A stretch of DNA of 64,000 nt, taken from NCBI GenBank assembly GCA_009746045.1, contig RPFO01000253.1, forward strand, positions 5,960,767-6,024,766, written 5' to 3'. The stretch is from Mesostigma viride. Taxonomy: Eukaryota; Streptophyta; Mesostigmatophyceae; Mesostigmatales; Mesostigmataceae. Under the pieces are notes generated by a model. That model was not told where the DNA came from and made no database searches. It saw only the letters and a program-made list of their open reading frames with translations. The position numbers were made by a program, and so were the translations under genes. Position 1 is the first letter of the stretch; every line of letters begins with the position of its first letter. Shown here in pieces: positions 1 through 10,133 of this stretch.

Positions 1-117
1 CTTCTACCAATGAGCCCGTGACTAACCAACACTACCGTACACTGACCGTAATATCTACCATTTGAATGACTGAGAAAATGTCCGTTTGATCAAAAGGGAT
101 CGACGACATCGAAAGCG

Positions 118-411
118 TTGGCGAGCAGACACAAACTTGCAACGGGTGACTTAGCGGCTATCACGGCGGCGGGTGGCACCAGAAAGATGGCGGTCCCACC
201 CATGGATACCGGAATCGAGCCGAACACTTACATCGACACACATGCTAGCTGGCCAAATTTCGTGATGTCTCCTTTCCCTTCCTCCACGGATACCTACATT
301 GTCCAGTTTCATTGGTCATCCTGCAGGCTTCCTGAGTTTTATCGCCAAATTATGTTGGATGCGTTCCTGGAAATGTCGACTGAGCCGGACTTCATGGTCA
401 CGGTTGATTAG
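118..411 (+). CDS. small ORF of unknown function in the CACTA element
   Basis: 97 codons upstream of the transposase, same strand. I do not recognise the protein. Its middle contains IDTHASWPNFV, which resembles MDTHSSWPAFV in the transposase core (exon 2 of 547-4631). It may therefore be a duplicated piece of transposase, an upstream transposase exon, or a second element protein. No zinc-finger, signal peptide or membrane segment is visible. It could also be non-coding. Confidence 0.25.
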   Translation: MASRHKLATGDLAAITAAGGTRKMAVPPMDTGIEPNTYIDTHASWPNFVMSPFPSSTDTYIVQFHWSSCRLPEFYRQIMLDAFLEMSTEPDFMVTVD

Positions 412-489
412 TGAGCTGCCAGTGGTCTCACTGGCGCAGACGCCCTAGCGTGGCTCGATTTGTGATCCCGATGGCGACTGGTTAGCCAC

Positions 490-531
490 GGAGGGCCGGC
501 ATTGACCATCAACGGTCGATGCCGGCCCTCC
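490..531. repeat. near-perfect 18-bp hairpin before the transposase start
   Basis: Arms 490-507 and 514-531 are inverted copies with one mismatch around a 6-nt loop (ATCAAC). The core GGAGGGCCGGCAT pairs with ATGCCGGCCCTCC. It ends 15 nt before the first ATG considered for the transposase (547), so it would lie in the leader or just upstream of it. Function unknown. Confidence 0.7.
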
Positions 532-546
532 ATGTAGAGATTGTAA

Positions 547-3500
547 ATGCGTCAAGGACAGACAGTCGATGAATTCATGGCCGAGGACCCTGACGACGGG
601 TCGGCCAGTGGAGAGGATGCAGCACGCCAGTTTGCTAGAAATTATGACGAAGCAGTGGCCAGAGTCAAGGACGATACGCCATTGTACCCGGGATCTGAGA
701 GCAAGGCCTTGATGTTTACATTGCAATTGCTGACGCTAATGGGGGAAAACTCATGCCCTCAGACCTTTGCTGATGAGCTCTTTAAGCTGTTGGGAAACGT
801 TCTCCCCGCGGGCAACGCTCTGCCCGACAGTATCTCGAAGGCACGGAAAGTGATCAAAGGCTTGGGCTTGGGGTACCGTGTGTACGATGCCTGCCCATGC
901 GAGGGTTACTTGTACAAGGACAAGATTACTAAGAGCTGCCCTCTTTGCAAGCTGTCGCGCTACGAGACGTACACTGACAGAAACGGTGACATCGTCAACT
1001 CGCGGAAAGCGCATCGCCAGGTTAGGCACTTCCCCCTGATGGATCGGATTAGGGCCTGGTTCCGAGTCCCGGAAATGGCGGAAGCCCTTCAGTACGCTGC
1101 GAAACATGAAAACAGGGAGCCAGACTCATCCACGCGCGTTGTGGACGGCTTGAAAGGCAGGTTTGCACTTGTTTCTACGCCTTCTGTTATGCAATGTGTG
1201 CCAAAGTATCAAGTTCGAGATTTTTCCTCTTGCGCTTATCTTTTGTTTGTACTGCTCTGATGGATACCTTTCTTTTTACGTCTGGTGTTTCTTGTGCATG
1301 GACCTGTTCGTGCAGACAGCCGTGCCATCCAGCACATAAAGAACAACTGGGACTTTCGCAGCCAGCCGCGGAACACCATCTTCCTTCTGAATTTTGACGG
1401 AGTATGTCCAAGGTCTTTCATGGATACCCACAGCAGCTGGCCCGCGTTTGTTTCCTGTGTGAACTTGCCCGAGTGGGTGATGGTGAATGGGCGGTTTTGC
1501 CCTATGGTGCTTCTTGTGGGCGCCATGAAGGGGAAGGCACCCAAGAACATGACCATTTTTTTGGACTTGATCGCTGAGGACTTCCTGGTACTGTGGAAGG
1601 GGTATTACATTTGTGATGTGACGCTGGACGTGGCGGGTGTTTACACTACGACATTTGTGAGGTCCATTCTTGCTGGCATAATTCACGACTACCCGGCATA
1701 CTCCAAGTCCCTGAACATTCCAGATGCAGGGTACTATCAATGCGTCCTACATGGTGATGAGTGGCGTGGGGTTTTTATCTCAAATGGCCGTATCGTTCTC
1801 CTTGGCAATGACCGCATGTTTCCCGAGGGTGACCCCCGCCGGCCGGCTCACGCTCCTGTTGTTCAGGAGATGGACCATGCTGGCTACCTGAAGTACTGTG
1901 CTACGCTAAAAAAGCAGCCCGAGCCGTTTCTCAAGTTACCGTACTGGGTTCACCTGAAGATCCGTCATTTTATTGACGAGTTCCATCTGTGTCCCAACAA
2001 CTTCAAGCGGGTCATTCATTGCACAAGCGGTAATTGCTAAACATTTAATTGTATCATTTCATTGTGATTGTTGCATGCATACATTGACTGTGGCCTATCT
2101 GTTCACATGGAAAGCTGATGTAATATTTTTTTTTTTTTTTTTCTGTTTGTACTATATGCAGGGAAGGCTATGGCGACCGGGTCACTTCGTGGCAGGCTGA
2201 AGGTCCTCGGTCTGAACCCGGAGCTGTGGCGGCCTGATGAAGACCCTCCACCGGAGGGAGACCCACCACCGGAGGGAGACCCACCACCGGAGGGAGACCA
2301 CCAAAGTCCACCGAAGAAAGGCCGCAAGAAGAAGAGGGCGCCAGCACCGCGCCCCGGGTTCCAGCTGACGGCTGAGGAAAAGGCTGATATCAAGCGTAAG
2401 TGTGACATTGGGTTTTTATTTTTCCCGTAATTTGGAAATTTAATATGTAGGACTGACTATGGTCTGTGTGATTTACATAGGACTGACTATTTTTTTCGGC
2501 TGTCGTGTTACTACTATGTGTTATTTTTTTGCGTGTGGTTGTAATGCGCAGGTCTCGATGACATCATGGCGCATAGCCTACCCGACTACTTCACCGGCCG
2601 GATCAGTGGCTTGCTCTGCGATGCGAAGAGTACTGAAAAATCCAAGACGCGTGACAAGATCCTCTACTTTTGCAAGCAACTCCCGACCATCTTGCGTGGG
2701 CGGTTAGATGACGATGCACGGCAAGCATTTCTCCTTCAATCAGCGGCCTGGGACTTTGTGTTTTCTAGCGGCCCGGCGACTCAGCAGCAGTTGGATGACT
2801 GCGGCGAGATGTTTTTGCTTGCTGCTGTGGCGATGGAGCGTATAGCGCCAGCGTCTGAGATGGCAAAATCTGTTCATATGATGGCCCACCTGGCCCAGCA
2901 AATCCCCTTGTTGGGTCGATGTGACACCCGCACCATGGCGTCGGGCGAGCGGATGATGGGGGCCATCACGAAAGCTAAGCTGTCCAACGTCAATGTGGAG
3001 TGCTCCATGGACGGAGCATATCGCAAGTCTGAGGCGCTGACCCATCTGGCCTATCACATGGTGAAAACCGGGATGGTAAGTACACGCTAGTGACCGATTT
3101 TTTTTTTTAATGGATTTGTGTGCAGATTTAGTGTTATGTACGCGCTGCTTGTGGCCCGGTCTTGTGCTGCATGCAGCTAATTTCTGTGCATATTTGTGTG
3201 CGCTGCTTGCAATGTCTTGTTTGCTTTCTTTTTTTTCTTTCAGCCAAAAGACCGCTACTACATCTGGGACGTCATCCACGCAGACCCGTCCAAGAAGGTC
3301 GAGTTGGGGGGGCGCAGCCGCAAGGTTAAGAATTTCTACACTTTCACCGCCGCGGAATCTGATGAAGTGGGCGCGATTTTGTTGGAGTATGCGCTGCCCA
3401 ATGCGGAGTACAAAGATCCCGAAGTCAACGGCGATGAGGCCTACTGGTAAGACGCCGCTGTCCTATTATTGTAAGTTGCTATTCTTTGAGCTGATTTTCT

Positions 3501-4631
3501 TTCAGTATATATGGAACTTCATCTGATTTCCAAGGACTACTGCCGTTATTCTAATTTTTTTTTTCTTGCATTGCTATCTTGCTTTGTATACGATGTGCAT
3601 GCAGGCGGCCCTTGTGCAGCGACCTCTCATGGCTCAAAGACTGGATCGGACTCAACCAGCAGCCGCTGGTCCCGGAGCTTGTCCAGGCTGCAGCAGCCGG
3701 CGTGCAGCTCAAGGCTGAGGAGTATGATAGGGTGCACTTGTACGGTTTCAATTACCGGACAAAAGAAGCTGACAGGAAGCAAGCATGGCGGACTGCAAAC
3801 TGTGGTGTAGCCTACCATAAGGAGGGAAGCAGCACTCAGTACGGCTACCTGACCCACATTCTCGTGGCGAAGCTGGTGCAGCCGGTGGGGAACTGGACTC
3901 AACAGCTTGTGCTGAGAGTAGAGCTTTTCGATGCATCGGAGGTGGCTTACATTCGGGATCAACGCTTGGTGTTGGTCCGCAGCGCCGAGGCACCACGCAC
4001 GGCAAAGCTAGTGTGGCCAACATCTGTTAGCTCTGTTGGGTTTGTGCTGGACCCACGGCATCAGCCCCAGCTTTCGGTCATTCACTGCAAGCTGCCCCGT
4101 CACCTGGCAACCGGGTGGGCTTTGGAGAACGAGTTTTTCCAAAGCACGGCGACAAGGTGGCAGGAAGACATCAGGTACTTCCCACCTGAGCCGCCCGCTG
4201 AACGGCCGCCCGCTGAACCGCCGCCCGCTGATCCGTCGCCCGCGCCATCAAGCACGGCGGCACGACCTTCACGCGCAGCCCCGCCGCGCAAGAAAAAGAA
4301 GCCGCCCGATGAACGGCAGCCCGCGCCGGCAACCACGGCGGCAGGACCTTCACGCGCAGCCCCGCCTCGCAAGAAAAAGAAGCCGCCCGCTGAACGGCAG
4401 CCCGCGCCGGCAACCACGGCGGCAGAACCCTCACGCGCAGCCCCGCCTCGCAAGAGAAAGAAGAAATCTGAGGCTTTGGCGCCTGCATCACACAAGGGGA
4501 AGGAGCCCATGCCCCCGTTGCGCACAAGTGCACGCGCGCGCACGGTCAGGGACTATAGAGAACAAACCACGAGCAACGAGGGGAATGACAGTGATTTTAA
4601 CGGTAGTGATGCCAAGGATGATTCTGATTGA
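547..4631 (+). CDS. CACTA transposase, TNP2/Transposase_21 type, six exons
   Basis: Proposed exons 547-1156, 1316-2029, 2162-2395, 2552-3075, 3244-3446, 3605-4631; frames join cleanly to 1103 residues. Introns are GT-AG except the first, which needs a GC donor (AAAG|GCAGGT). Exon 1 has the family hallmarks LYPG, LPxSxxKARK, the Cys cluster ACPCEGYLYKD...CPLC, and RHFPLMDRIRAWF. Exon 2 holds the core (NFDG, DTHSSWPAFV, LPYWVHLKIRH). Exon 4 resembles the DUF4218-like C-terminal domain (LPTILRG, MMAHLAQQIPL, GERMMGAI). Exon 6 ends in a low-complexity tail with three PRKKKKPP-type basic repeats, possibly DNA binding or nuclear targeting, and an acidic end. It would cut and move the element in the nucleus. 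It has no internal stops, so it may be functional. The start at 547 is uncertain, since an upstream exon could exist. Confidence 0.8.
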
Positions 4632-4678
4632 TGCTGCTGCGCCAGCATTTTGCGGCCTCATTAGATGCTGCTCACAAG

Positions 4679-4708
4679 TGTAATCATGCCGATATTATGT
4701 TGAATAAA
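4679..4708 (+). terminator. polyadenylation-type signals after the transposase
   Basis: TGTAA at 4679-4683, 48 nt after the stop codon, is the green-algal poly(A) signal. AATAAA follows at 4703-4708. Position and strand fit the 3' end of the transposase mRNA. Confidence 0.5.
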
Positions 4709-4757
4709 GATGCATCACTCATTGTTTGGGCCTAAACTGACTTGTTGTCGGTTCAGC

Positions 4758-5127
4758 CCTTGTGTTTTTTACCACTTTTGTGCTCGTCGTGGTGTTCTTT
4801 TTACCACTTCAGCCACTTTTTATCACTTTTTACCACTTTTACTGCTTTTTACTGCTTTTTACTGCTTTTTACTGCTTTTTACTGCTTTTTACCACCATTT
4901 TCCACCTTTTACCACTTTTACCACCTCTGTTAGGTGGTAAAAGTGGTAAAAGGTGGTATTTTTTACTGCTTTTTACTGCTTTTTACTGCTTTTTACTGCT
5001 TTTTACTGCTTTTTACTGCTTTTTACTCCTTGTGGGTGGTAAAAAGTGGTAAAAAGTGGTAAAAAGTGGTAAAAAGTGGTAAAAAGTGGTAAAAGTGGTA
5101 TTTTTTACCACCCCTGAGTTCCTAGTG
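4758..5127. repeat. CACTA subterminal repeat block and right terminus
   Basis: Many 10-11-mers of the type TTTTTACCAC and TTTTTACTGC occur here. The left half carries the pyrimidine-rich orientation, and there is a switch around 4920-4950 (ACCACC...GGTGGT). The right end carries the inverted form GTGGTAAAAA six or more times. TTTTTACTGC is tandem about five times (4844-4893) and again about seven times (4960-5028). Dense subterminal motifs are the known binding sites of CACTA transposases. The block ends at TAGTG (5123-5127). Confidence 0.65.
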
Positions 5128-6062
5128 GTCGTCTAAATACAACGCAGGCAAGAATGCAGAAAAGTGTAATCTACGAGACGCTAGCCGTCTCCCTAACGCA
5201 GAACCAAAACCACCTATCTACGACAGTAGGCCACATGTCTCAAGAAAACAAAACGAGGAAAAGGAAAAGGAACTAGCTACGTGAGGAGTTCATCCGCTTT
5301 GAGCAGGTCTAACTTCTAGGCAGGGCGTGTCCCGAATCGGGCAGCACTACCCCCCCAGCTCGCAGGCGACCCGCCCATTACCTGTCAAGTAGGTGTCGTC
5401 TTCATTTTCCCGGACGCGGAAGGGTTGATTCAATGACGTATGTTGCAGGGGATCGTCGTCTGGTTCTCTACCTAAAATTCCTCCGAGTCCATTGTTACGC
5501 CGCGGGTATCTACCACTACCTCTACCTCTAGCTGGCCTGATGCTACCTAAACTAGTCAAGCCTCCTCTAGTCAAACCTCTAGCGAAAGACGAACGAGACG
5601 ATCCAGATCTCAATGCATTAACGTAAGTGTTGCTATAATACGCCATAAGCCATTTACACAACCCGTTTATTCCAGGAATAGAGGAAGGAAACACAACTAC
5701 ACTGCCGTGACCCAAGCCTATATGTGTCAATTCATTTAACACACGCCGAGTGCACACACGAGGGGTAGAACGTGCATAAATGGTCACCAACGGTCCAACA
5801 CGCTCGGGCCGACATGGCCCTCGCCTACAGATGCACGCTGGTCCACTACATCTACAGATGCACGCTGGTCCACTACATTCTACCAAAGGATCAGGACCAC
5901 TAATAAAGTACGCGGCGCGGCGCCCCAAAGGCACCCAATGTACCACGGTACTGTTACGAGGACAATAGTGTCCCGGTAGGAGCTACACGTAAACCTAGGG
6001 ACAACCGAGGCAAAAGACCTAATTTACGTCCGTAACTACAACGAATTGTTACGCGACGTAAC
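5128..6062. mobile_element. LTR-like remnant
   Basis: The right end, TGTTACGCGACGTAACA around 6046-6062, resembles the TGTTACG...CGTAACA termini of the solo LTR at 9454-10133. The segment around 5800-5910 shares short blocks with that LTR (GACATGGC, CCTCGCCTACAG, AAAGTACGC followed by GCGGCGCG). A 31-bp unit containing ACAGATGCACGCTGGTCCA is tandemly doubled at about 5829-5876. No matching left end is visible, so it is truncated or interrupted. A 199-codon minus-strand ORF (5347-5946) overlaps it. That ORF has no recognisable domain and is probably chance. Confidence 0.4.
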
Positions 6063-6273
6063 AGTTTCCCCTGCATTGCTGCCCTTCAACACTCCCGAGA
6101 AGAATCACGGGTATGTGTATGATGCGGAGGAGGCCAAGGCCCTGGGGCTAGCCAATGAGGTAGCATGGAGGGCATACACTACAATATGCTTCCGCGGATA
6201 CCTTTTTCAGCGGGGAAAGTGCCCCCGGGCTTCCGGGGCAAATTCAGCAAGCGCTGCGGAACTTAGATACTAA
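6046..6273 (+). CDS. unassigned small ORF
   Basis: 75 codons. The N-terminal half (to about 6200) looks protein-like, with segments such as TPEKNHGYVYDAEEAKAL. It could be an exon joined to the ORF at 6657-6956 through an intron containing AT-rich, transposon-like sequence. I recognise no family. Low confidence. Confidence 0.2.
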   Translation: MLRDVTVSPALLPFNTPEKNHGYVYDAEEAKALGLANEVAWRAYTTICFRGYLFQRGKCPRASGANSASAAELRY

Positions 6274-6656
6274 AATTTCGTTTTTGTTTGTACCGTACAG
6301 CCAATCATTTTGCGCCCGGATCAAATTGTGATCTGGGCACTGAACACGAAAATTTCAGCGGAACGTACGAAACATCAACGCAACTACAGAAAATTTTCAG
6401 TGACGAAACTGTAGTACCGTGTACCCAAGCAAAATGTAGTAGGACTTTGCTAAATTCACGTTCGGAATTTTTCCCCGCAAGATTCCCCCGCAAGATTCCC
6501 CCGCACGATTCCCCCCGCTAGGTTCAGGCTCCAGTCGATGCTCGCCAAATGGCGCAAAAAAAGAAACATATGTTAAAATCAACGGTGCGAATCCTCGTTA
6601 CCGCTCGGGTAACATTCTCACTCATTTCGCGTCTCCTACGAACCGTATTGTAGTGC

Positions 6657-6956
6657 ATGTACATAAAGAAGCACATAGAGAGTGTGGCTAGGGACGAGCG
6701 CCTCAACAAGGCTGGCAAGTTTAGGGGGCTTACCATGGGGGACATCCAATGGATGGTAGATAACGACATAAAGGTACACCCTTCCCTGATAGAAGAGGCG
6801 AACAAGAAGGTGCCCCCGCCCCCGCCCCCTCCTAAGAAGCCCACCAAGAAGCAGTTCAAGGCGATAGAGGCTGCATACGAAGCTTGGCAGCTAGAGAACA
6901 TCCGCCGAGAGAACAAGGGCCTGCCCCCCCTTCAGTGGGTGCCCCCAGCATTTTAG
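6657..6956 (+). CDS. unassigned small lysine/proline-rich protein
   Basis: 99 codons. It has a charged N-terminal half, a run of eight prolines, a lysine-rich stretch and a short helical C-terminus (KQFKAIEAAYEAWQLENI). It ends in TAG immediately upstream of the LINE insertion at 6996. The preceding sequence TATTGTAG at 6647-6654 could serve as a 3' splice site, so this may be a last exon. No family recognised. Confidence 0.3.
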   Translation: MYIKKHIESVARDERLNKAGKFRGLTMGDIQWMVDNDIKVHPSLIEEANKKVPPPPPPPKKPTKKQFKAIEAAYEAWQLENIRRENKGLPPLQWVPPAF

Positions 6957-6995
6957 TAGAGGCCATGCATGCATGCTTATGATAATGAGCATGTT

Positions 6996-7970
6996 AATTA
7001 ATTAATTAATTAAACACGTGCTCCCGTTGGGGAGTCACGGAGCACTGAAGTGCTTTTAATCCCTGTGTGTGCACTACAGGAGAAAGGGCAGAGACCCCCA
7101 GTCTCCTTCATGCCAAAGGCATGCCACAGCTGCAATCGGGCGCGGCTAGCTAAAAGGACAGGCTAACGATCCGGCAAACTGTGGGTGCAATAAGACCCAT
7201 GTAAGCGGGGCATAACAAGTATAGCGTGGGCAAGTAATCTGACCATAGCACGGGCGTAGCATGGCTATGCTAGGACTAGGCTAAGGCTATGGCTGGTTGT
7301 GTACTGTGCGTTGGCGGCACGTGACTAGGTATGTTGGCACAGCTAGGCGAACATTCTATGCATGGCTGCCTTAGCGGCAGTGACTCCAATTGTTACAATT
7401 GCTAGGGCTATTGCTATTCTAGCCCGCTGGGGGCGTCCACATCTTGTGGTTGATCATCAGGTCCCCGCCCCTCCAGTACACCTTGGGCTTCTGGGGGTCC
7501 TGCTTATGGCGGAGGTATTCCACAGGCCACAGGTCGCGTCGCTGCTGTTGCTGAGCGGGGGTCAGGTCGTCATCCAGCGTCCAGGTGAGGTCGTGCAACC
7601 TCTTGCGACGAGAGAGGAACCGCTGCTTATCCTCAGGGGAGGGGAAGGTGAGCAGGACTGGTGGGGGAGCCGCCTTGTCCCGTGAGTGGGGAAGGCGGTG
7701 GCACCCACGCAGTTCTACCTCACCTACCAGGCCCATGAGGGTAAGAAGCTGGTTCTTGAGCTCGTCAGCAAGAGAGGTTGACGTCTCACCTGGCTTCTGG
7801 GGGAAGCGACGTAGCACCACGCGGCACTCGCGGCGAGCGCGGTCGGTGACCTCCCGTTGCTGGGCCTGGCGGTGGTCCTCCAGCTCCTGGAGCTTCGTGG
7901 CGATGGCGTCGGTGGTGGAGGCGGTCGCTGACCGCAGCAGGTCCGCGTAGGAGAGCGGCGGGAGGTCACC
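6996..7970 (-). mobile_element. ORF1-only LINE insertion, 5'-truncated
   Basis: The 11-bp sequence ATGAGCATGTT occurs at 6985-6995 and 7971-7981 and brackets the insert, which fits a target-site duplication from target-primed reverse transcription. On the minus strand the insert reads ORF1 C-terminal region (stop at 7419), about 400 nt of 3' UTR, a hairpin (GTGCTCC...GGAGCAC near 7018-7046) and a TTAA microsatellite tail. There is no reverse transcriptase between ORF1 and the tail. Confidence 0.75.
7419..7970 (-). CDS. LINE ORF1 protein, N-terminally truncated
   Basis: This is the RNA-binding ORF1 protein of a non-LTR retrotransposon, which would coat its RNA in the cytoplasm. Visible parts are an N-terminal helical region (TKLQELEDHRQAQQREV), an RRM-like block (RECRVVLRRFP ... 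VELRGCHRLPHS ... PVLLTFPSPEDKQRFLSRRKRL) and the C-terminal signature DDDLTPAQQQQRRDLWP ... VYWRGGDLMINHK. The open frame continues 5' into non-LINE sequence to 8006, but the real element starts at 7970, set by the target duplication. A second, independent copy of the same C-terminus lies at 37502-37571. Confidence 0.75.
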   Translation of the reverse strand, partial: GDLPPLSYADLLRSATASTTDAIATKLQELEDHRQAQQREVTDRARRECRVVLRRFPQKPGETSTSLADELKNQLLTLMGLVGEVELRGCHRLPHSRDKAAPPPVLLTFPSPEDKQRFLSRRKRLHDLTWTLDDDLTPAQQQQRRDLWPVEYLRHKQDPQKPKVYWRGGDLMINHKMWTPPAG

Positions 7971-8511
7971 ATGAGCATGTTGCTTGATGCAATTCAGTGG
8001 GCACACTTATATGGTTTTAATTGTCCAGCTGTGCATCTGTTTCTTGACTTGTTAATGCGCAATCTATAACGTCTTACTTCAATTTGTAGTAAATACAGCT
8101 ATTCTTGCCCATCATGACTTACACTGCATACAAAATGTGGTGTGTTGTTTTTTGTTGTCATACAATTATATGCACATTGCACAGACAAAAGTCATGGTGG
8201 CTGGCTGCATAGCAGCCAGCCTTGTACGGCTGAAAGGCGTATCTCTCCTGCACTTCCTGTAAAGTTGTGTGCCTTGGGTGACACAGCATGGTCAACCCGG
8301 CTGCCCGGCTAAGAAGCGTGCGCGAGAGGTTTGTGAAGAAGAAGCATGTACCGACCGCGGAAGGAAGGCAGTCGACCCAAGCGATGGCAATTCAACAACG
8401 CACCATCGCGGAGCTGCAATCGCAACTGGAGAACATCAAGGCAGGGGAGCACGCGCTCATTGTTGCCAAGCAGAAGGCTGAAATGCGGTTGCATGGCGAA
8501 CAAGGTGTTGG

Positions 8512-8900
8512 AGTTAGGTTAAATAGTGCCGGAAGGCCGAATTAACTTGGGTGCTCGGAAGTGGTTATTCCGGGCAAAATAGTGTTCCGGACCGATTTGC
8601 CCCAACGGCAAAAAGGTTCCGGCACTATTTAACCTAACTAAAACCTGGCCCCGTGGAGGGGGAGTCGAATAGACCTGGAGACAACCGCCTGGGCTAGTGC
8701 ACGCAAATGATATTGCGCCGGAACTGTCTCTGGCAGGTTTCGAACCCCTGACCTCCAAGGTGCACAGGTCTTAGTTAGGTTAAATAGTGCCGGAAGGCCG
8801 AATTAACTTGGGTGCTCGGAAGTGGTTATTCCGGGCAAAATAGTGTTCCGGACCGATTTGCCCCAACGGCAAAAAGGTTCCGGCACTATTTAACCTAACT
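8512..8900 (+). mobile_element. TRIM/SMART-like mini LTR retroelement
   Basis: Two direct repeats of 128 bp (8512-8639 and 8773-8900), identical by eye, flank a 133-bp interior. Each starts AGTTAGGTTAAAT and ends ATTTAACCTAACT. GTTGG occurs on both sides (8507-8511 and 8901-8905), a 5-bp target duplication. The interior starts with a primer-binding-site-like segment at 8646-8675 (TGGCCCCGTGGAGG...), whose complement reads like a tRNA 3' end (TTCGACTCC...GGGGCCA). A second tRNA-antisense-like segment lies at 8731-8753. It has no coding capacity. It is far too small to be autonomous and would need enzymes in trans. Confidence 0.65.
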
Positions 8901-9453
8901 GTTGGTTGCTAAGCGGCTGGCTGACTTGAACAGGAAGTTGCGCACGCTTGTTGTGTCCCTTGTTAGAAAGAGCCGCCAGTTGCAGCAGGAGCGCAAGGCG
9001 CGAGGCAGGCCTAGTGGGCACCTGAAACCTATCTCCCACTGAGGCGGCCACTGATAGGCAGTTCAAGTATGCAGCCGAGGAGATTGACCGGCTCTTAGCT
9101 CCTCGGTTTGAGAGTGATGCATGGTAAGTCCCTGCACGAGGCACTGTGCTTCTATGTGTCGAGGAAGGTGGACCTGCTGCGCTGCGCTGCGCGCATGAAT
9201 CCGGAATTCTTGCTAGAGTTGCGGAAGGAGGTGATTGCAGCGATCGAGACGCATTGGGATCCCACGCGGGCTTGTGCTGTCAAGGTGCGGGGCCGGCTCA
9301 GTGATGTGAAATACACCTTTTTGTCCCACACCCTCAGTTTTCAGCATGATGGTGAGAGGTGGGTGTTAGTGGAGCTGTGGCCTGGAGTCCCCATGCCTAG
9401 GCTTCCTCCCCTTCAGCGTGTCAAGAGCAGGTTCCAGCAGATCGTGAACGTCT

Positions 9454-10133
9454 TGTTACGTCCCAGCCCAGACACCTCTATATATATAGCCTGAGCTACG
9501 TAGCGAAAGATCTACCATGCCGGAATTAGGAAGATTCAAGGTGGCCTAATGCAGATTGCGCTTCACGACTGGGGTCGTGAGATATCTGGCACCGCGACTT
9601 GATGCCAAGCTAATTAATACACACTTATAATGGCTAGCAATACCAATTACAAATGGATAGTTGCCCCAGGTTTAATGTGTAGGCGTATTCGCACTTATCA
9701 TTCATCAAACCAAGAGGACGAGACTCTCGTCCTCGGACCAATTTCACCTAGGTCTGCCACTACGCTGGCAAGGGGCGCCGACATGGCGCCGACCTTCCAA
9801 AGCATGCAGTCCACACAAGATCCTCGGGTCGACATCGACCCTCGCCTACAGTCTGAATCCACGCATGAGTACAATATCTCAACTAGCTATAAAGTACGCA
9901 GCGCGGCGCGACTGCACCGGCCCCTAGAAGATACACGCATACAACAACCTAGGCCCAAAATAACTGGTCCGAATCACCCAAACTGTCATAGTTCCATACA
10001 AAAGTCCTGACCAAGGGACAATTCCCAAATTAAGTCCCGAAATGAGTCCCAAAGTCCTACGGACCATGACAACAAGTCAAACTACATAATTTATTCCATT
10101 GTTACGTCCGTCCAAAAGGGCCGGGACGTAACA
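9454..10133 (-). mobile_element. solo LTR
   Basis: A 680-bp unit bounded by TGTTACGTCCC and GGGACGTAACA, flanked by CGTCT on both sides (9449-9453 and 10134-10138). Removing it with one CGTCT copy rejoins the surrounding reading frame (VNV|YGSAESDD). A diverged copy is split across 23014-23191 and 24312-24452. There a polypurine tract sets the orientation as minus, and I carry that orientation over to this copy. Confidence 0.8.

Larger units (their letters stand above)
1..5127 (+). mobile_element. CACTA (En/Spm) DNA transposon, 3' part
   Basis: The stretch holds a spliced TNP2-like transposase gene (547-4631), followed by a dense block of short subterminal repeats and a candidate terminus TAGTG at 5123-5127, the expected right end of a CACTA element (the left end would read CACTA). 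The inferred terminal repeat would begin CACTAGGAACTCAGGGG. I do not find it at the left, so the 5' end probably lies outside the window. A CACTA at 30-34 is followed by unrelated sequence and is not the partner. The class follows from the transposase. The exact boundary is inference. Confidence 0.7.

Noticed and set aside
5347-5946. 199-codon minus-strand protein
   Set aside because: It overlaps LTR-like sequence and a 31-bp tandem repeat, and has no recognisable domain. Treated as chance.
8640-8772. A tRNA gene, possibly circularly permuted, on the minus strand
   Set aside because: T-arm-like and A-box-like motifs are present, but the T stem does not pair properly and no acceptor stem partner is found. 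A primer-binding-site origin in a mini LTR element fits better.
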